This document shows positions 1 to 11,254 of a DNA stretch of 64,000 nt, in pieces. The notes below the pieces were generated by a model, which was given only the letters and a program-made list of their open reading frames with translations, had not been told where the DNA came from and did no database searches. Numbering within the stretch: the first letter of the stretch is position 1; the number at the start of each line of letters is the position of its first letter. The translations under genes were made by a program, and so were the position numbers. Origin of the DNA: Ilex aquifolium. Taxonomy: Eukaryota > Streptophyta > Magnoliopsida > Aquifoliales > Aquifoliaceae. The stretch is taken from contig OX637397.1 in the NCBI GenBank assembly GCA_951799425.1, positions 11,583,064 to 11,647,063 on the forward strand. The letters run 5' to 3'.

Positions 1-307
1 AATTTGGATTATTTAGTATACTTTATTACATTGTGTTGTTCATTAAATATTGAATTCGTATAATTCGTGTTTGTATATGAATTTAATATTGCATATTTTA
101 AATGTTAAACATATTTTCTTTAATATATCTCTTGATATCTGAATTTAATATTGTATATTTTACATGTTAAGCATATTTTCTATGTTAAATTAGTTTTTTT
201 GCAAGTTATGCTTTAGATTTGTTTATTTAGACGTTACTTAGATTTGATTATTTAGTAATTATTGTTACTTTGTGTTGTTCACTAAATATTGAATTTGTAT
301 TATTCGT
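1..307. repeat. AT-rich 239-bp-period host tandem repeat, left part
   Basis: Two successive units can be read here. The landmark ending in attcgtgtttgtata occurs at about 60-77, and the same landmark begins again at about 299-307, a spacing of 239 bp. The second unit is interrupted after position 307 by the CACTA element and resumes at 9199. There is no open reading frame of note. I do not recognise the family; it could be a satellite or part of an older element. Confidence 0.7.
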
Positions 308-336
308 CACTACAACAAAAATCGTTTTTTGCGACG
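308..336. repeat. CACTA left terminal inverted repeat
   Basis: Reading inward from each end, the first 29 bp match the inverse of the right end except at position 17 (G here, A opposite). Both ends then run into the first GCGACG box. Confidence 0.92.
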
Positions 337-529
337 ATTTTTTTCGTCGCTAAATTAAAAAAAATCGTCGCAAATTATTTTTCGCGACGTTTTTTTTTCG
401 TCGCGTCTTCGTCGCAATAGCCTCGTCGCAGAAAGTAATTTGCGACGCAAAATTATTTTCGTCGCAAAAAACAAATTGCGACGAAAAAAAAAAACGTCGC
501 TAAAAGTAAAAAAATCGTCGCAAATAAAT

Positions 530-995
530 TTTTACATAAATAAAAATTTTAAAAAAAATTAATTTAATTAATTTTTCGCGACGTAAAAAAATCGTCGCAA
601 ATAAATTTTTCGTAAATAAAAAATTTTTAAAAAATAATTTAATTAATTTTTCGCGACGTAAAAAAATCGTCGCAAATAAATTTTTCGTAAATAAAAAATT
701 TTAAAAAAATAATTTAATTAATTTTTCGCGACGTAAAAAAATCGTCGCAAATAAATTTTTCGTAAATAAAAAATTTTAAAAAAATAATTTAATTAATTTT
801 TTGCGACGTAAAAAAATCGTCGCAAATAAATTTTTCGTAAATAAAAAATTTTAAAAAAATAATTTAATTAATTTTTCGCGACGTAAAAAAATCGTCGCAA
901 ATAAATTTTTCGTAAATAAAAAATTTTAAAAAAATAATTTAATTAATTTTTCGCGACGTAAAAAAATCGTCGCAAATAATTTTTTCGTAAATTAA
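530..995. repeat. 75-bp tandem array with GCGACG/CGTCGC boxes (CACTA left subterminal region)
   Basis: The box pair (C/T)GCGACGTAAAAAAATCGTCGC recurs at 577, 652, 727, 802, 877 and 952, an exact 75-bp spacing. The units are nearly identical, which indicates recent expansion. In CACTA elements, subterminal repeats of this kind bind the TNPA-type regulator or transposase; that role is inferred here. Confidence 0.9.
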
Positions 996-999
996 CATA

Positions 1000-1136
1000 T
1001 AATTTCATCAAATCGACTTTCAATTTCATTAAAATAACACCCAATTCATCAAATTAACATTCAAATTATCAAATTGACATTCAATTTCATCAAATTGACA
1101 TTCAATTTCATCAAATTGACATTCAATTTATGAAAT
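1000..1136. repeat. Short outlier block of the 21-bp AT-rich minisatellite
   Basis: Units of the type ttcatcaaattgacattcaa match the large array at 5925-8185. From 1137 to 1630 there is no recognisable exon or repeat. Confidence 0.75.
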
Positions 1137-1630
1137 GGATATAGTCACTTATCAACAGATTTTAGGCCAAGTTTTATGAGAAGAAATGGGTTCAGCAAAA
1201 TTTCTAAAATACCCCATACTAGGGCTCATGTGCAAATCATGTGGCTTTTCAGATAATTTTAACTCGGAAATTGGATGGAAAATGTTAATACATACATTTC
1301 TAATAATTCAATATAGATTTATCCAATAAGGAGCCATGACCAATAAAACTCTCTTTTGCTGGACCAACAGCTACAAATTCTTCATCACAAAAATCTACAC
1401 CGACAAAACATCTACCCAAAGTTGTTACACAATGTTACAATAATATGGATCTCAGAGCACCTTCATGCAAATTAGATATCAGAAGGAAAGACACCTGAAT
1501 GGGGAAATTGTGTCACTTGAAATATGAATTTGATCATCAACCTTGTGATTCAGTAAATATCTGAAGGTAATTGGCAATATTCATTGAGCACTAAATAGGC
1601 TGTTTGCATTATCATCAACAGAGGATGTGA

Positions 1631-3072
1631 CTAGCGTCGGCTAGTGCGACTTTTTGCTCTCGCTTTCTGCAAGGAAACGGGAGCCATGAGAGACATCATT
1701 CAGACAAGTGGAAAAAGAAAAAATGTGCATCACAGAACATCCAACAAAAATCAGTGAACACCCATAACATGTCATACAGAGCAGTTAATCCCATAATTAT
1801 GTAGTCATAAATTACATGTAACCCCGACAATGTGGACAATTGCACATAACACCCTCCACCTTATGGTCCATACCTCCAAGAATTTAGTTCTTCAATGTTA
1901 AAGGAGTCCAGAAGATGGGTTATTTGAGAGTTGTGGATAAGTTAGGCAGTACAAATTCCTTGCCGCCACTTCCCCCTCAAAACAAAAAACAAAAAAAAGA
2001 AAAAGAAAAAAAGCTATTGGTAAATATTGTGGTAGCTGTTTTAGCTTGCTTTGGCGTTAATGCTAGTTTGAGAGAATAACCAATGGTCAGACTGAGGAGG
2101 TATCGAACTCCGGGAAGTGTTAAAAAGTGCAAGAAAGATCAAATTAGCAAGAGTACACTCTGACTAGTCAAAAAAACAGTTCAACAACCCCACCAAAGGG
2201 CCAAAAAATTACAAATAGGAATACATAGTAAAGAGCTGAGAGCAAATTTACTCACAGATGCTGTCCCAAAGCTTGCCCCTGATCCTGTTGCAGCTCCTAC
2301 AAGAAATACGAACAGGAAAAATAAATCAGGCAGCAAAGAAAAGACTGAAATGACACTAGCATTCCCTCATTTCTCGTTAAGTGGCTGGATTAAAATCATA
2401 CACAAAAATAATGCCCAGGGGGAACTACGTGCATAATAATCAAATCAAAAGGGATTTTAGGAGAACACCATCATGACTAAAAGCTTTAACTATCACTAAA
2501 TATGATTTTACTTAATTGCTCTACAACAAAACCCAGCAGGTTGAGTTTGATGTTAATTTAAACATTTTCTTAACTAGTGTTTTCTAACCTTAAACAGCTG
2601 ATTGACCTGTTCATCTTTTTGGTACCTAGATTCAATATTTAGTGCACAAATTGGGATAAATTTCTAAATAAGACAACACACAACAAAAATAAGTGCTTCC
2701 CTTGATAGCTAACGAACAAAACAATATCTGGTTTAAAAGAGAGAGAAGTAAAATTTGGAATAAACCACAAAAATAGCTCTGTTAGTTAACAATAGCATCT
2801 AGATATCAGTTAGCAGCAGTCTGATGCTTATGAAGAACTAATATTAGGAAGGTACCTGAAGCAAATGGCGTTGCAAATGTTGAAACTCCAGCAGAAGGGG
2901 TTCAACCAAATAATGGGGCAGTACTACCAAAGCCAGGAGTTGAAGTGGACAAGGAACCAAAAAGTGAAGTTTGTGGGGAAGCACCAGATGAGCCAAATAA
3001 GGACACTGGAGGGAAGAACAAGGTACTTGCATGGAGGGAAGAACTACTCAAATACATGTGGTCATGCCAATT
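1631..3072 (-). pseudogene. Captured 3' end of an FG-nucleoporin gene (three exons, NUP136/NUP1-like suggested)
   Basis: Reading the minus strand, an exon at 3072-2856 (217 bp) encodes an FG-rich stretch with motifs SLFGSS, SLFGSL, PGFGST and PLFG. A 41-bp exon at 2296-2256 adds GASFGTAS. A terminal exon at 1666-1631 ends in the basic tail KARAKSRTSRR and a stop. Each exon has a plausible AG acceptor, the first two have GT donors, and codon phase is kept across both introns. FG motifs line the nuclear pore channel. The FG content with a basic C-terminus suggests the plant-specific NUP136/NUP1 (Nup153-like) family, but that name is inferred. One in-frame TGA follows PLFG in the first exon, so this is a decayed fragment. 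Intron sequence is retained, so it was copied from DNA rather than mRNA. Confidence 0.75.
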
Positions 3073-3359
3073 CTAAGTAAACAACCAAAGAGCAGGGGCA
3101 GAACTTCAGAAAACATTAGAGATGAGTAACAATCCCTGTCGAATGCAGAATCACATAGTTTTATTTTTTTTAGGCCTTAATGTTAATCACATGTCTGTTC
3201 TCAAATACGGAATTTGCATCACCCAAATGTTCCCTAGTCATACGAACTTTCCTCCAGTGACATCAGCTTTAGCAGTAGATGGGTAGCAACAGAAGCTAGA
3301 GAAGCAAGAAGTAAATAAGAAGATAGAATCCACAACATCACCAAGTACAACAAAATCAC

Positions 3360-3610
3360 CTGTTCAACGATTGTTTAAGCTCTTTGATCTTTTGTTGAGT
3401 CATTTCACCCCGTGAGAAATCGAAAACCTCTTCACTTAGAAGCTGAAAATTGGCACTTTTAAGTTAATCACCTTTGCTTACAATCAGATTTCATGAATAT
3501 TACTAATTATTATTGATAGGAAGCAGAAGAGTTTTTACCTGGACTAATATAATATTCAGTTTGTTGACATACAGCCTTTCCCGGCGAAAAGATATCTCAT
3601 CACTCGAAAG
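3360..3610 (-). pseudogene. XPO1: Captured exportin-1 (XPO1/CRM1) exon fragment
   Basis: Two minus-strand exons are visible. Exon 3610-3539 (72 bp) encodes LSSDEISFRRERLYVNKLN and continues to ILVQ. Exon 3442-3360 (83 bp) encodes LLSEEVFDFSRGEMTQQKIK and continues to the end of that HEAT-repeat helix. Both match the N-terminal HEAT region of plant exportin 1, the nuclear export receptor. Both have AG acceptors and GT donors. The exon normally between them (roughly 36 residues, ending in the ENCMAILK region) is absent: only 96 bp separates the two. No start codon or C-terminal half is present, so this cannot encode a working receptor. Confidence 0.88.
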
Positions 3611-3807
3611 CTAAAGCATGATGGAGTAAAAACTTAGAAATCCCACATTTCACCACATAGGTCCTAGATGAACACTCATCAGTTGAAAGCACAAACTGAT
3701 GCACAGTAATGCCTAGTGCTACCCTCCATCCTAAAAAAGAAATTGCTGATGATTCTCTCTCTTCTCTCCTCCTCCATTTCATCTTGTTTCTCCTCCTATT
3801 CTGTTTC

Positions 3808-3820
3808 TTCTTCTTCTTCT

Positions 3821-3880
<60 letters not shown>
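3808..3880. repeat. (TTC)n/(TC)n microsatellite
   Basis: A run of TTC triplets passes into about 27 TC dinucleotides. Apparent small reading frames across it are repeat translations. The rest of 3611-5104 is AT-rich with no exon I recognise; it may be intron carried with the captured gene. Confidence 0.95.
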
Positions 3881-5104
3881 TTGTTATGTCTCTCTATTAG
3901 TTTCTTTAAGAAGGAACAGTTATTTTAGGCCTGGCCTGACAGAAGTTCATTTATTTCATAATCTGATGCTATAATTAACTCTTCTCCCACAAGGTTGGTG
4001 GTCCTGTCAGATGCACAAAAGAACAATATTGGGAGCTGTTCTTCACAATAAAAAGGATCCCTGGACTCCATGAATGAACTTGAAATTTCTCCTATCCTAA
4101 GTTATCCAAAAACCTCAAATCCTTGGGGCAAATCACAAACAGAATAATATAATGGTGCCAAAATAATTTTTGAGTAACTTATACATTCAAGAATGAAGAA
4201 TATGACCCTTATCTACTTAAGTGTCTCCACTTTAGGACAAAAGGGAACCTACTAATAATGCATAATGGGACCCAATCTGATCAACATCATAATTTAGCAC
4301 ACCAACACTAGTCAGCTACAAAAACTACACAACAAAATAAAAAATATATATATAACTTTCCAATCACAAGTCTGGCTCCAAAAGCCAGAGCCAGATCTAC
4401 AACAAACATGAAACATCATTATAATTATAAACCAGAAAAATAATCATTACTGTAAAAGTCAGATCTGAAAACAAGAACTTATGTAGGAGAAATCAATTCC
4501 ACAACACCCACAAAAAGTCAGTAAGGGAGAATCCCACAAGGGCATAGTGATTATGCATTTCTCCAGAATTGTCATCCATGCTTCAAATTCATGACTCTTT
4601 GTGACAAAATAATCAGACTAAGGACAAACAAAAAGTATATGGGAATTCTCAGACGGCCAGCGCTTTTTGGAAATCCTTATTAACAGTAAAAGTTAAAGTT
4701 AAAGTAGATCACCCACCAAAAAAGTGAACACAAACCTTCACTATTGGGAAATATCCATAACCCATAAAATAGTGTACTCAATCTCCAAGAACACATAACT
4801 CTAACAATTGTCCTAAAAGCAGGAAACTCCGTACATCGGTTTGCTACATGATCTCTTTTTACTGGCAAATTTTCGAGTGAGTTATCGCACATTCCATTTA
4901 GCCCTTCCAAAAAGGAAATCTCTTAACACATCTGTCAAATATTTACCAGAACAGGTTCAAACCAAACAAAAATTGATATATATCATACACGCACGCACAC
5001 CATTATATGTATCGAGTATAATTTAACAAATCCATAAATTGAAGAAATGCGCTGAAATTGAAAGAAAAAAATATAGAGAATGAAACCAAAGCAGGTATAA
5101 TTAC

Positions 5105-5540
5105 CTTTGGATATGGAAATAACTGAGAATTTGGTCAGGTTTTGTGTTCTTTGCTTTCGTGGAAACTGGTTTTTGTGAGAAGATTGAGCCAAATTTGCTT
5201 CTGTTGGCGGTCAATGGCGACTGGAGGCTGGTAGTCGTTGGCAAAGGTGGTGCTGGTGAGGGAGAAGAGAGATGGGCAGCTGTGGGAGTCGTAGAGGTTA
5301 GGCGTCATTCAAGAGACAGAGAAGAGGGGAATAAAGATCTGAGGGCTTCGGAGGCTAAACCTCAAGAAAGAAATATCAGAAGCTGCAGATCTGGAGGTAC
5401 TGGTGTTAGACGGTGACAGTGGTGCTAGATTTGTTGGTCGATTGTGGGAGACAGAGAGAGAGAAAGGGGGGGGGGGGGGACTTCGCAGATGAGGGAAAAA
5501 GGAGAGAAGAGGCTGGGGCGTGTGAAAGTGAAGGGTGACA
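5105..5540 (-). other. 5'-UTR-like first exon of captured gene sequence
   Basis: This 435-bp GC-richer, pyrimidine-rich (minus strand) block contains a C-tract and TC-tracts. It ends in a good donor (CCAAAG|GTAATT, minus strand, at about 5104). Composition and the donor resemble a plant promoter-proximal 5' untranslated exon. It lies upstream, on the same strand, of the exportin-1 exons, so it may be the 5' end of the same captured gene; there is no direct proof. Confidence 0.45.
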
Positions 5541-5574
5541 GAGTCTAAATTTTATTTATGAAAAGGTTTACTGT

Positions 5575-5895
5575 TGGCGACGTTTTTAAAAAACGTCGCA
5601 AATAGATAATTACATTGTTATTTTTTAAATTTTTATTTACGAAAAAGGTTATTATTTGCGACGTTTTTTAAAAACGTCGCTAAAAAATAATTATATTGTT
5701 ATTTTTTTAATTTTTATTTAATACATATTTTTTTAATTCTAAAATGAAAATAAATTTTTGACTTCTGCGACGATTTATAAAAACGTCGCAAATAATATTA
5801 ATATCTCCCTACTCAATTTTTCGAAGCCATTTCTCCCGCCACAAAAAATTTTGGAGGGAATCACTTTTTTGCGACGATTTAAAAAAACGTCGCTA
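5575..5895. repeat. Internal GCGACG...CGTCGC palindromes
   Basis: Near-palindromes of the form GCGACGTTTTTAAAAAACGTCGC lie at about 5577, 5659, 5768 and 5872. They are the same motif as the terminal arrays but sit 3.3 kb from the right end, between the captured gene sequence and the minisatellite. Confidence 0.85.
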
Positions 5896-5924
5896 ATAAC
5901 TAGTTTTTTTTTAATAACTAGTTA

Positions 5925-8185
5925 ACATTCACATTCAATTTATCAAATCGACATTCAATTTCATCAAATTGACATTCAATTTCATCAAATTAACATGTAA
6001 TTTCATCAAATCGACATTCAATTTCATCAAATTAACATTCAATTTTTTAAATGGACATTCAATTTCATCAAATTAACATGTAATTTCATCAAATCGACTT
6101 TCAATTTCATTAAATTAACATTCGATTTATCAAATTAACATTCAATTTCATCAAATTAACATTAAATTTCATCAAATTAACATTAAATTTCATCAAATTA
6201 ACATTAAATTTCATCAAATTAACATTCAATTTCATCAAATTAACATTCGAATTATCAAATTAACATTAAATTACATCAAATTAACATTCAATTTCATCAA
6301 ATTAACATTCCATTTATCAAATTGACATTCAATTTCATCAAATTAACATTCAATTTATGAAATTGACGTTCAATTTCATCAAATTAACATGTAATTTCAT
6401 CAAATCGACTTTCAATTTCATTAAATTAACATTCGATTTATCAAATTGACAATCAATTTTATCAAATTAACATTCCATTTATTAAATTGACATTTAATTT
6501 CATCAAATTGACATTCAATTTTATCAAATTCAGATTCAATTTATCAAATCGACATTCAATTTCATCAAATTAACATTCAATTTATCAAATTGACATTCAA
6601 TTTCATCAAATTAACATGTAATTTCATCAAATCGACATTCAATTTCATCAAATTAACATTCAATTTATTAAATGGACATTCAATTTCATCAAATTAACAT
6701 GTAATTTCATCAAATCGACTTTCAATTTCATTAAATTAACATTCGATTTATCAAATTGACATTCAATTTCATCAAATTAACATTCCATTTATCAAATTGA
6801 CATTCAATTTCATCAAATTAACGTTCAATTTATGAAATGTATATTCAATTTCATCAAATCGATTTTCAATTTCATTAAATTAACACCCAATTCATCAAAT
6901 TAACATTCAAATTATCAAATTAACATTCAATTTCATCAAATTAACATGTAATTTCATCAAATCGACTTTCAATTTCATTAAATTAACATTCAATTTATCA
7001 AATTGACATTCAATTTCATCAAATTAACATTCAATTTATTAAATTGACATTCAATTTCATCAAATTAACATGTAATTTCATCAAATCGACTTTCAATTTC
7101 ATTAAATTAACATTTGATTTATCAAATTGACATTCAATTTCATCAAATTAACATTCAATTGATCAAATTGACATTCAATTTATCAAATTAACATTCAATT
7201 AAACATTTAAAGTAATCATATAAACTTTCAATTTCATTAAATTAACACCCAATTCATCAAATTAACATTCAAAATATCAAATTAACATTCAATTTCATCA
7301 AATTAACATGTAATTTCATCAAATCGACATTCAATTTCATCAAATTAACATTCAATTTATCAAATTGACATTCAATTTCATCAAATTAACGTTCAATTTA
7401 TGAAATGTATATTCAATTTCATCAAATCGACTTTTAATTTTATTAAATTAACACCCAATTCATCAAATTAACATTCAAATTATCAAATTAACATTCAATT
7501 TTATCAAATTGACATTCAATTTCATCAAATTAACGTTCAATTTATGAAATGTATATTCAATTTCATCAAATCGATTTTCAATTTCATTAAATTAACACTC
7601 AATTCATCAAATTAACATTCAAATTATCAAATTAACATTCAATTTCATCAAATTAACATGTAATTTCATCAAATCGACTTTCAATTTCATTAAATTAACA
7701 TTCAATTTATCAAATTGACATTCAATTCATCAAATTAACATTCAAATTATCAAATTGACATTCAATTCATCAAATTAACATTCAAATTATCAAATTGACA
7801 TTCAATTTCATCAAATTAACGTTCAATTTATGAAATGTATATTCAATTACATCAAATCGACTTTCAATTTCATTAAATTAACACCCAATTCATCAAATTA
7901 ACATTCAAATTATCAAATTAACATTCAATTTTATCAAATTATCATGTAATTTCATCAAATCGAGATTTAATTTCATCAAATTAACATTCAATTTATCAAA
8001 TTGACATTCAATTTCATCAAATAAACATTCAATTTCATGAAATCGACTTTCAATTTCGTTAAATTCACATTCGATTTATTAAATTGACATTCAATTTATC
8101 AAATTGACATTTAATTTCATTAAATTAACATGTAATTTCATCAAATCGACTTTCAATTTCATTAAATTAACATCCAAATTAATAT
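5925..8185. repeat. 2.3 kb AT-rich minisatellite (about 21-bp unit)
   Basis: Roughly a hundred degenerate copies of a unit like ttcatcaaattaacattcaa are arranged head to tail, with higher-order blocks (for example an acatgtaatttcatcaaatcg variant recurring every few units). There is no coding potential. It lies wholly inside the CACTA element. Confidence 0.93.
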
Positions 8186-8214
8186 GTTAATTAAATTGAT
8201 ATTTTTTTAAAGTA

Positions 8215-9180
8215 AAATGTTTATTTGCGACATTTTGTAAAAACGTCGCGAAAAGTCAATTACATTTGATTTTTTTTAAGTAAAATGATTATTGGCGACG
8301 TTTTTTGTAAACGTCGCGAATTTTTAAGTAAAATGTTTATTGGCGACGTTTTTTAAAAACGTCGCGAACAGTCAATTACATTTGATTTTTTTAAAATTTT
8401 TTATTTAAGTAAAATGTTTATTCGCGACGTTTTTCAAAAACGTCGCTAAAAGTCAATTACATTTGATTTTTTTTAAATTTTTTATTTAAGTAAAATGATT
8501 ATTGGCGACATTTTTATAAAACGTCGCGAAAAGTCAATCACATTTGAATTTTTTTAAATTTTTTATTTAATTAAAATGTTTATTTGCGACGTTTTTTAAA
8601 AACGTCGCGAAAAGTCAATTACATTAGATTTTTTTTAAATTTTTTTTAAGTAAAATGATTATTGGCGACGTTTTTTGTAAACGTCGCGAAAAGTCAATTA
8701 CATTTGATTTTTTTTTAAATTTTTTTTAAGTAAAATGTTTATTGGCGACGTTTTTTAAAAACGTCGCTAAAAGTCAATTACATTTGATTTTTTTTAAATT
8801 TTTTTTTAAGTAAAATGATTATTGGCGACGTTTTATAGACACGTCGCGAAAAGTCAATCACATTTGAATTTTTTAAAATTTTTTATTTAATTAAAATGTT
8901 TATTCGCGACGTTTTTTAAAAACGTCGCTAAAAGTCAATTACATTTGATTTTTTTTAAATTTTTTTAAAGTAAAATGTTATTAGCGACGTTTTTTAAAAA
9001 CGTCGCGAAAAATCAATTACATTTGATTTTTTTAAAATTTTTTATTTAAGTAAAATGATTATTGGCGACGTTTTTAAAAAACATCGCTAAAAAAATTGCA
9101 AAAACTGAAATTTGCGACGAAATTAAAAAATCGTCGCTAATAGTAAACTATTTGCGACGAATTTAAAAACGTCGCAAAAA
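8215..9180. repeat. CACTA right subterminal palindrome array
   Basis: At least twelve near-palindromes of the type GCGACGTTTTTTAAAAACGTCGC occur about every 70-90 bp, separated by a spacer with aagtcaattacatttgatt. Perfect 23-bp examples include one near 8342. Such hairpins are expected transposase-binding sites and could also fold in single-stranded DNA or RNA. Confidence 0.9.
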
Positions 9181-9198
9181 ATGATTTTTGTTGTAGTG
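9170..9198. repeat. CACTA right terminal inverted repeat
   Basis: This is the inverted partner of 308-336. It ends in TAGTG and is followed by the CGT target duplication at 9199-9201. Confidence 0.92.
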
Positions 9199-9400
9199 CG
9201 TGTTTGTATAAACATATTTTCTTTAATATATTTCTTGATATTTGAGTTGCCCAATAACTTGAATTTAATCTTGTATATTTTAAATATTAAGCATATTTTC
9301 TTTGTTAAATTAGTGTTTTTGCAAGTTATTTTTTTTATTGTTTATGGAAAAAACAAAATTGAAACTTGAATTTACATGATTCGAGTTTATAGTAGTGCTT
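9199..9400. repeat. Resumed second unit of the 239-bp host repeat
   Basis: After the CACTA right end, the sequence gtttgtataaacatattttctttaatat continues the unit interrupted at 307 and runs to about 9350, matching 69-225. Confidence 0.75.
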
Positions 9401-9679
9401 TTAATTTTATATCATTCTTCTCGATTATTTATATTCTTAGTTTATTTTCTTAAACTAAACATTATTTATTATGATTCATGTTTGTAGTATTGATTGAATG
9501 AAAATTACTTAAATAACAAATAATCTTTATAGTACAGGATTCATCGGGCATACATGGAAAACAATATAACCAATATCAAAATCAAAACTGGAGCATAAGT
9601 AAATGAACAATTAACAAATGCAAAAAAAACTTAACCAAATAATGCCAAATTCAAAACAAAACTCACCTTACACTTGAAC

Positions 9680-9955
9680 AATATAAAATATTCAGCCAAA
9701 CTCAATGAACAGTCCCAAGTCATAATGTCAAACCATATCACCAATGCCAAAAAATTAAAGGTTATATTAAAATATAAAATATTCAGCCAAACTCAATGAA
9801 CAGTCCCAAGTCTTAATGTCAAACCATATCACCAATGCCAAAAAATTAAAGGTTATATTAAAATATAAAATATTCAGCCAAACTCAATGAACAATCCCAA
9901 GTCTTAATGTCAAACCATATCACCAATGCCAAAAAATTAAAGGTTATATTAAAAT
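9680..9955. repeat. Three copies of a 91-bp tandem repeat
   Basis: The landmark aatataaaatattcagccaa starts at 9680, 9771 and 9862. Copies are nearly identical. A 64-codon reading frame at 9907-10101 begins inside it and is not convincing as a gene. Confidence 0.92.
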
Positions 9956-10149
9956 TCAATACAAAACGCACCTTGCACCTGAACAAAATAAATACAGTAG
10001 CAGCACCAAATCACCCCAATGCAGTGAATTTTCAGCAGCAAGAATCCAATTCGTCGAATTCTCGAACCCAAGAGCTACACTGCACTGAAGGCACTATGTA
10101 AAAAAAAATTCCTAGAACTTCTATAGATAAGTTAAATTTGGTACAATAT

Positions 10150-10990
10150 TAATTGGGCAAGATTCAAAAAAAATGAAGTAAAGGACCCAAATTAAATCGT
10201 AAAGAGCTTAATTCAAACATGCCACAGCTAAGTTAACAAAAAAATCGAGACCTTTTTCGTCCGAAGGCAAACAAACACTCATCATCAAACATCAAATGTT
10301 TTGTCCAAAAAAAAAAATCATCCAAACAGAAAAACATTCATCATCAAATAGGATATTCTAGTAAATCACCGCTAGCAATTGCCTGTATAACATCAACAGT
10401 CATCATTAATCACCTTGTTTGTGTTTGACGTTCGTAAAGAATACAATTGCAAACAAATTTTTGAGAAACGAATCCAATTTAAAAAATAAAGTAAAGGACC
10501 CAAATGAAATCGTAAAGAGCTGAAAAAAAATCAAATTTGGAGTTTTAAGTATGTACAGTACTCTAATTAAAATGAGTTCTAATTGAAGGCTAATGTTAGA
10601 ATTTAGAGTTTTTTAGAAGTTGGTACACTTTTTATTATTTATTGGGCTTGAAGTCCAAATTCAAAAAACTTTTGGCTAAAAGGAAACTTCAGAGCAAACT
10701 AACCGAAGTACCTCTAACATCACATTTACTGTTGAAAAAACCAAAAAACCAAAAAACCAAATAAACAAACCAATTAATCTAAAAACTAAAACACCTAAAT
10801 TTAAGAGCTTTCTCATATTATAATTTTTTTTCTTATATATAGATTTAGAGTAACAAAAATATTATTTTCAATTAAAAGACATACAAAATAAAAGAGCTCT
10901 AAGCTAAGTTAAATTTTTGAGAAACGAATCCAATTAAAAAAATAAAGTAAAGGACCCAAATTAAATCGTAAAGAGCTGAAAAAAATCAAA
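10150..10990. repeat. Dispersed repeat, three copies
   Basis: A segment containing aagtaaaggacccaaattaa and then atcgtaaagagct occurs at about 10180, 10490 and 10945. The last two copies share about 75 bp starting with gagaaacgaatccaatt. No coding sequence is visible in the surrounding 9402-11240 region. Confidence 0.7.
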
Positions 10991-11254
10991 AGATGTAACC
11001 ACAACTTTTCTGAAACATGCTCACTGCCAAAGCTAAGTTAACAAAGTCATAAAGAATATATTAAAGGAAGCCACTGGAATTTAACAAATGTTTGGCAACT
11101 CATCGAACAGTTGATCATCAAAACAGAAGACAAAAAAATCAGATACAAACAGGCACCCAAGATTCCACTGGACAAAACATTTGGCTTGGCAACTCATCGA
11201 ACAGTTGGTGTGCAGGGCAACATTTTGAGAACTTCATCATCAAAACAGAAAAAA

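Larger units (their letters stand above)
308..9198. mobile_element. Non-autonomous CACTA (En/Spm-type) transposon with captured gene fragments
   Basis: The element begins CACTACAACAAAAATC and ends with the exact inverse, GATTTTTGTTGTAGTG. It is flanked by a 3-bp duplication CGT (305-307 and 9199-9201). CACTA-type termini and a 3-bp TSD are diagnostic of this superfamily. The ends hold arrays of short palindromes built from GCGACG and CGTCGC, the usual place for transposase-binding subterminal repeats. The interior holds FG-nucleoporin and exportin-1 exons on the minus strand and a 2.3 kb AT-rich minisatellite. There is no transposase reading frame over 8.9 kb, so mobility would depend on an autonomous relative. 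Orientation cannot be assigned without a transposase. Confidence 0.93.

Noticed and set aside
2865-3080. Plus-strand 71-codon reading frame
   Set aside because: It is antisense to the FG-nucleoporin exon, which has splice sites, FG motifs and continuing codon phase on the minus strand.
3709-3928. Serine/leucine-rich frames
   Set aside because: Translations of the TTC/TC microsatellite.
5925-8185. Possible CRISPR-like array
   Set aside because: Units are contiguous and degenerate with no unique spacers, no cas genes, and the setting is a plant transposon; it is a minisatellite.
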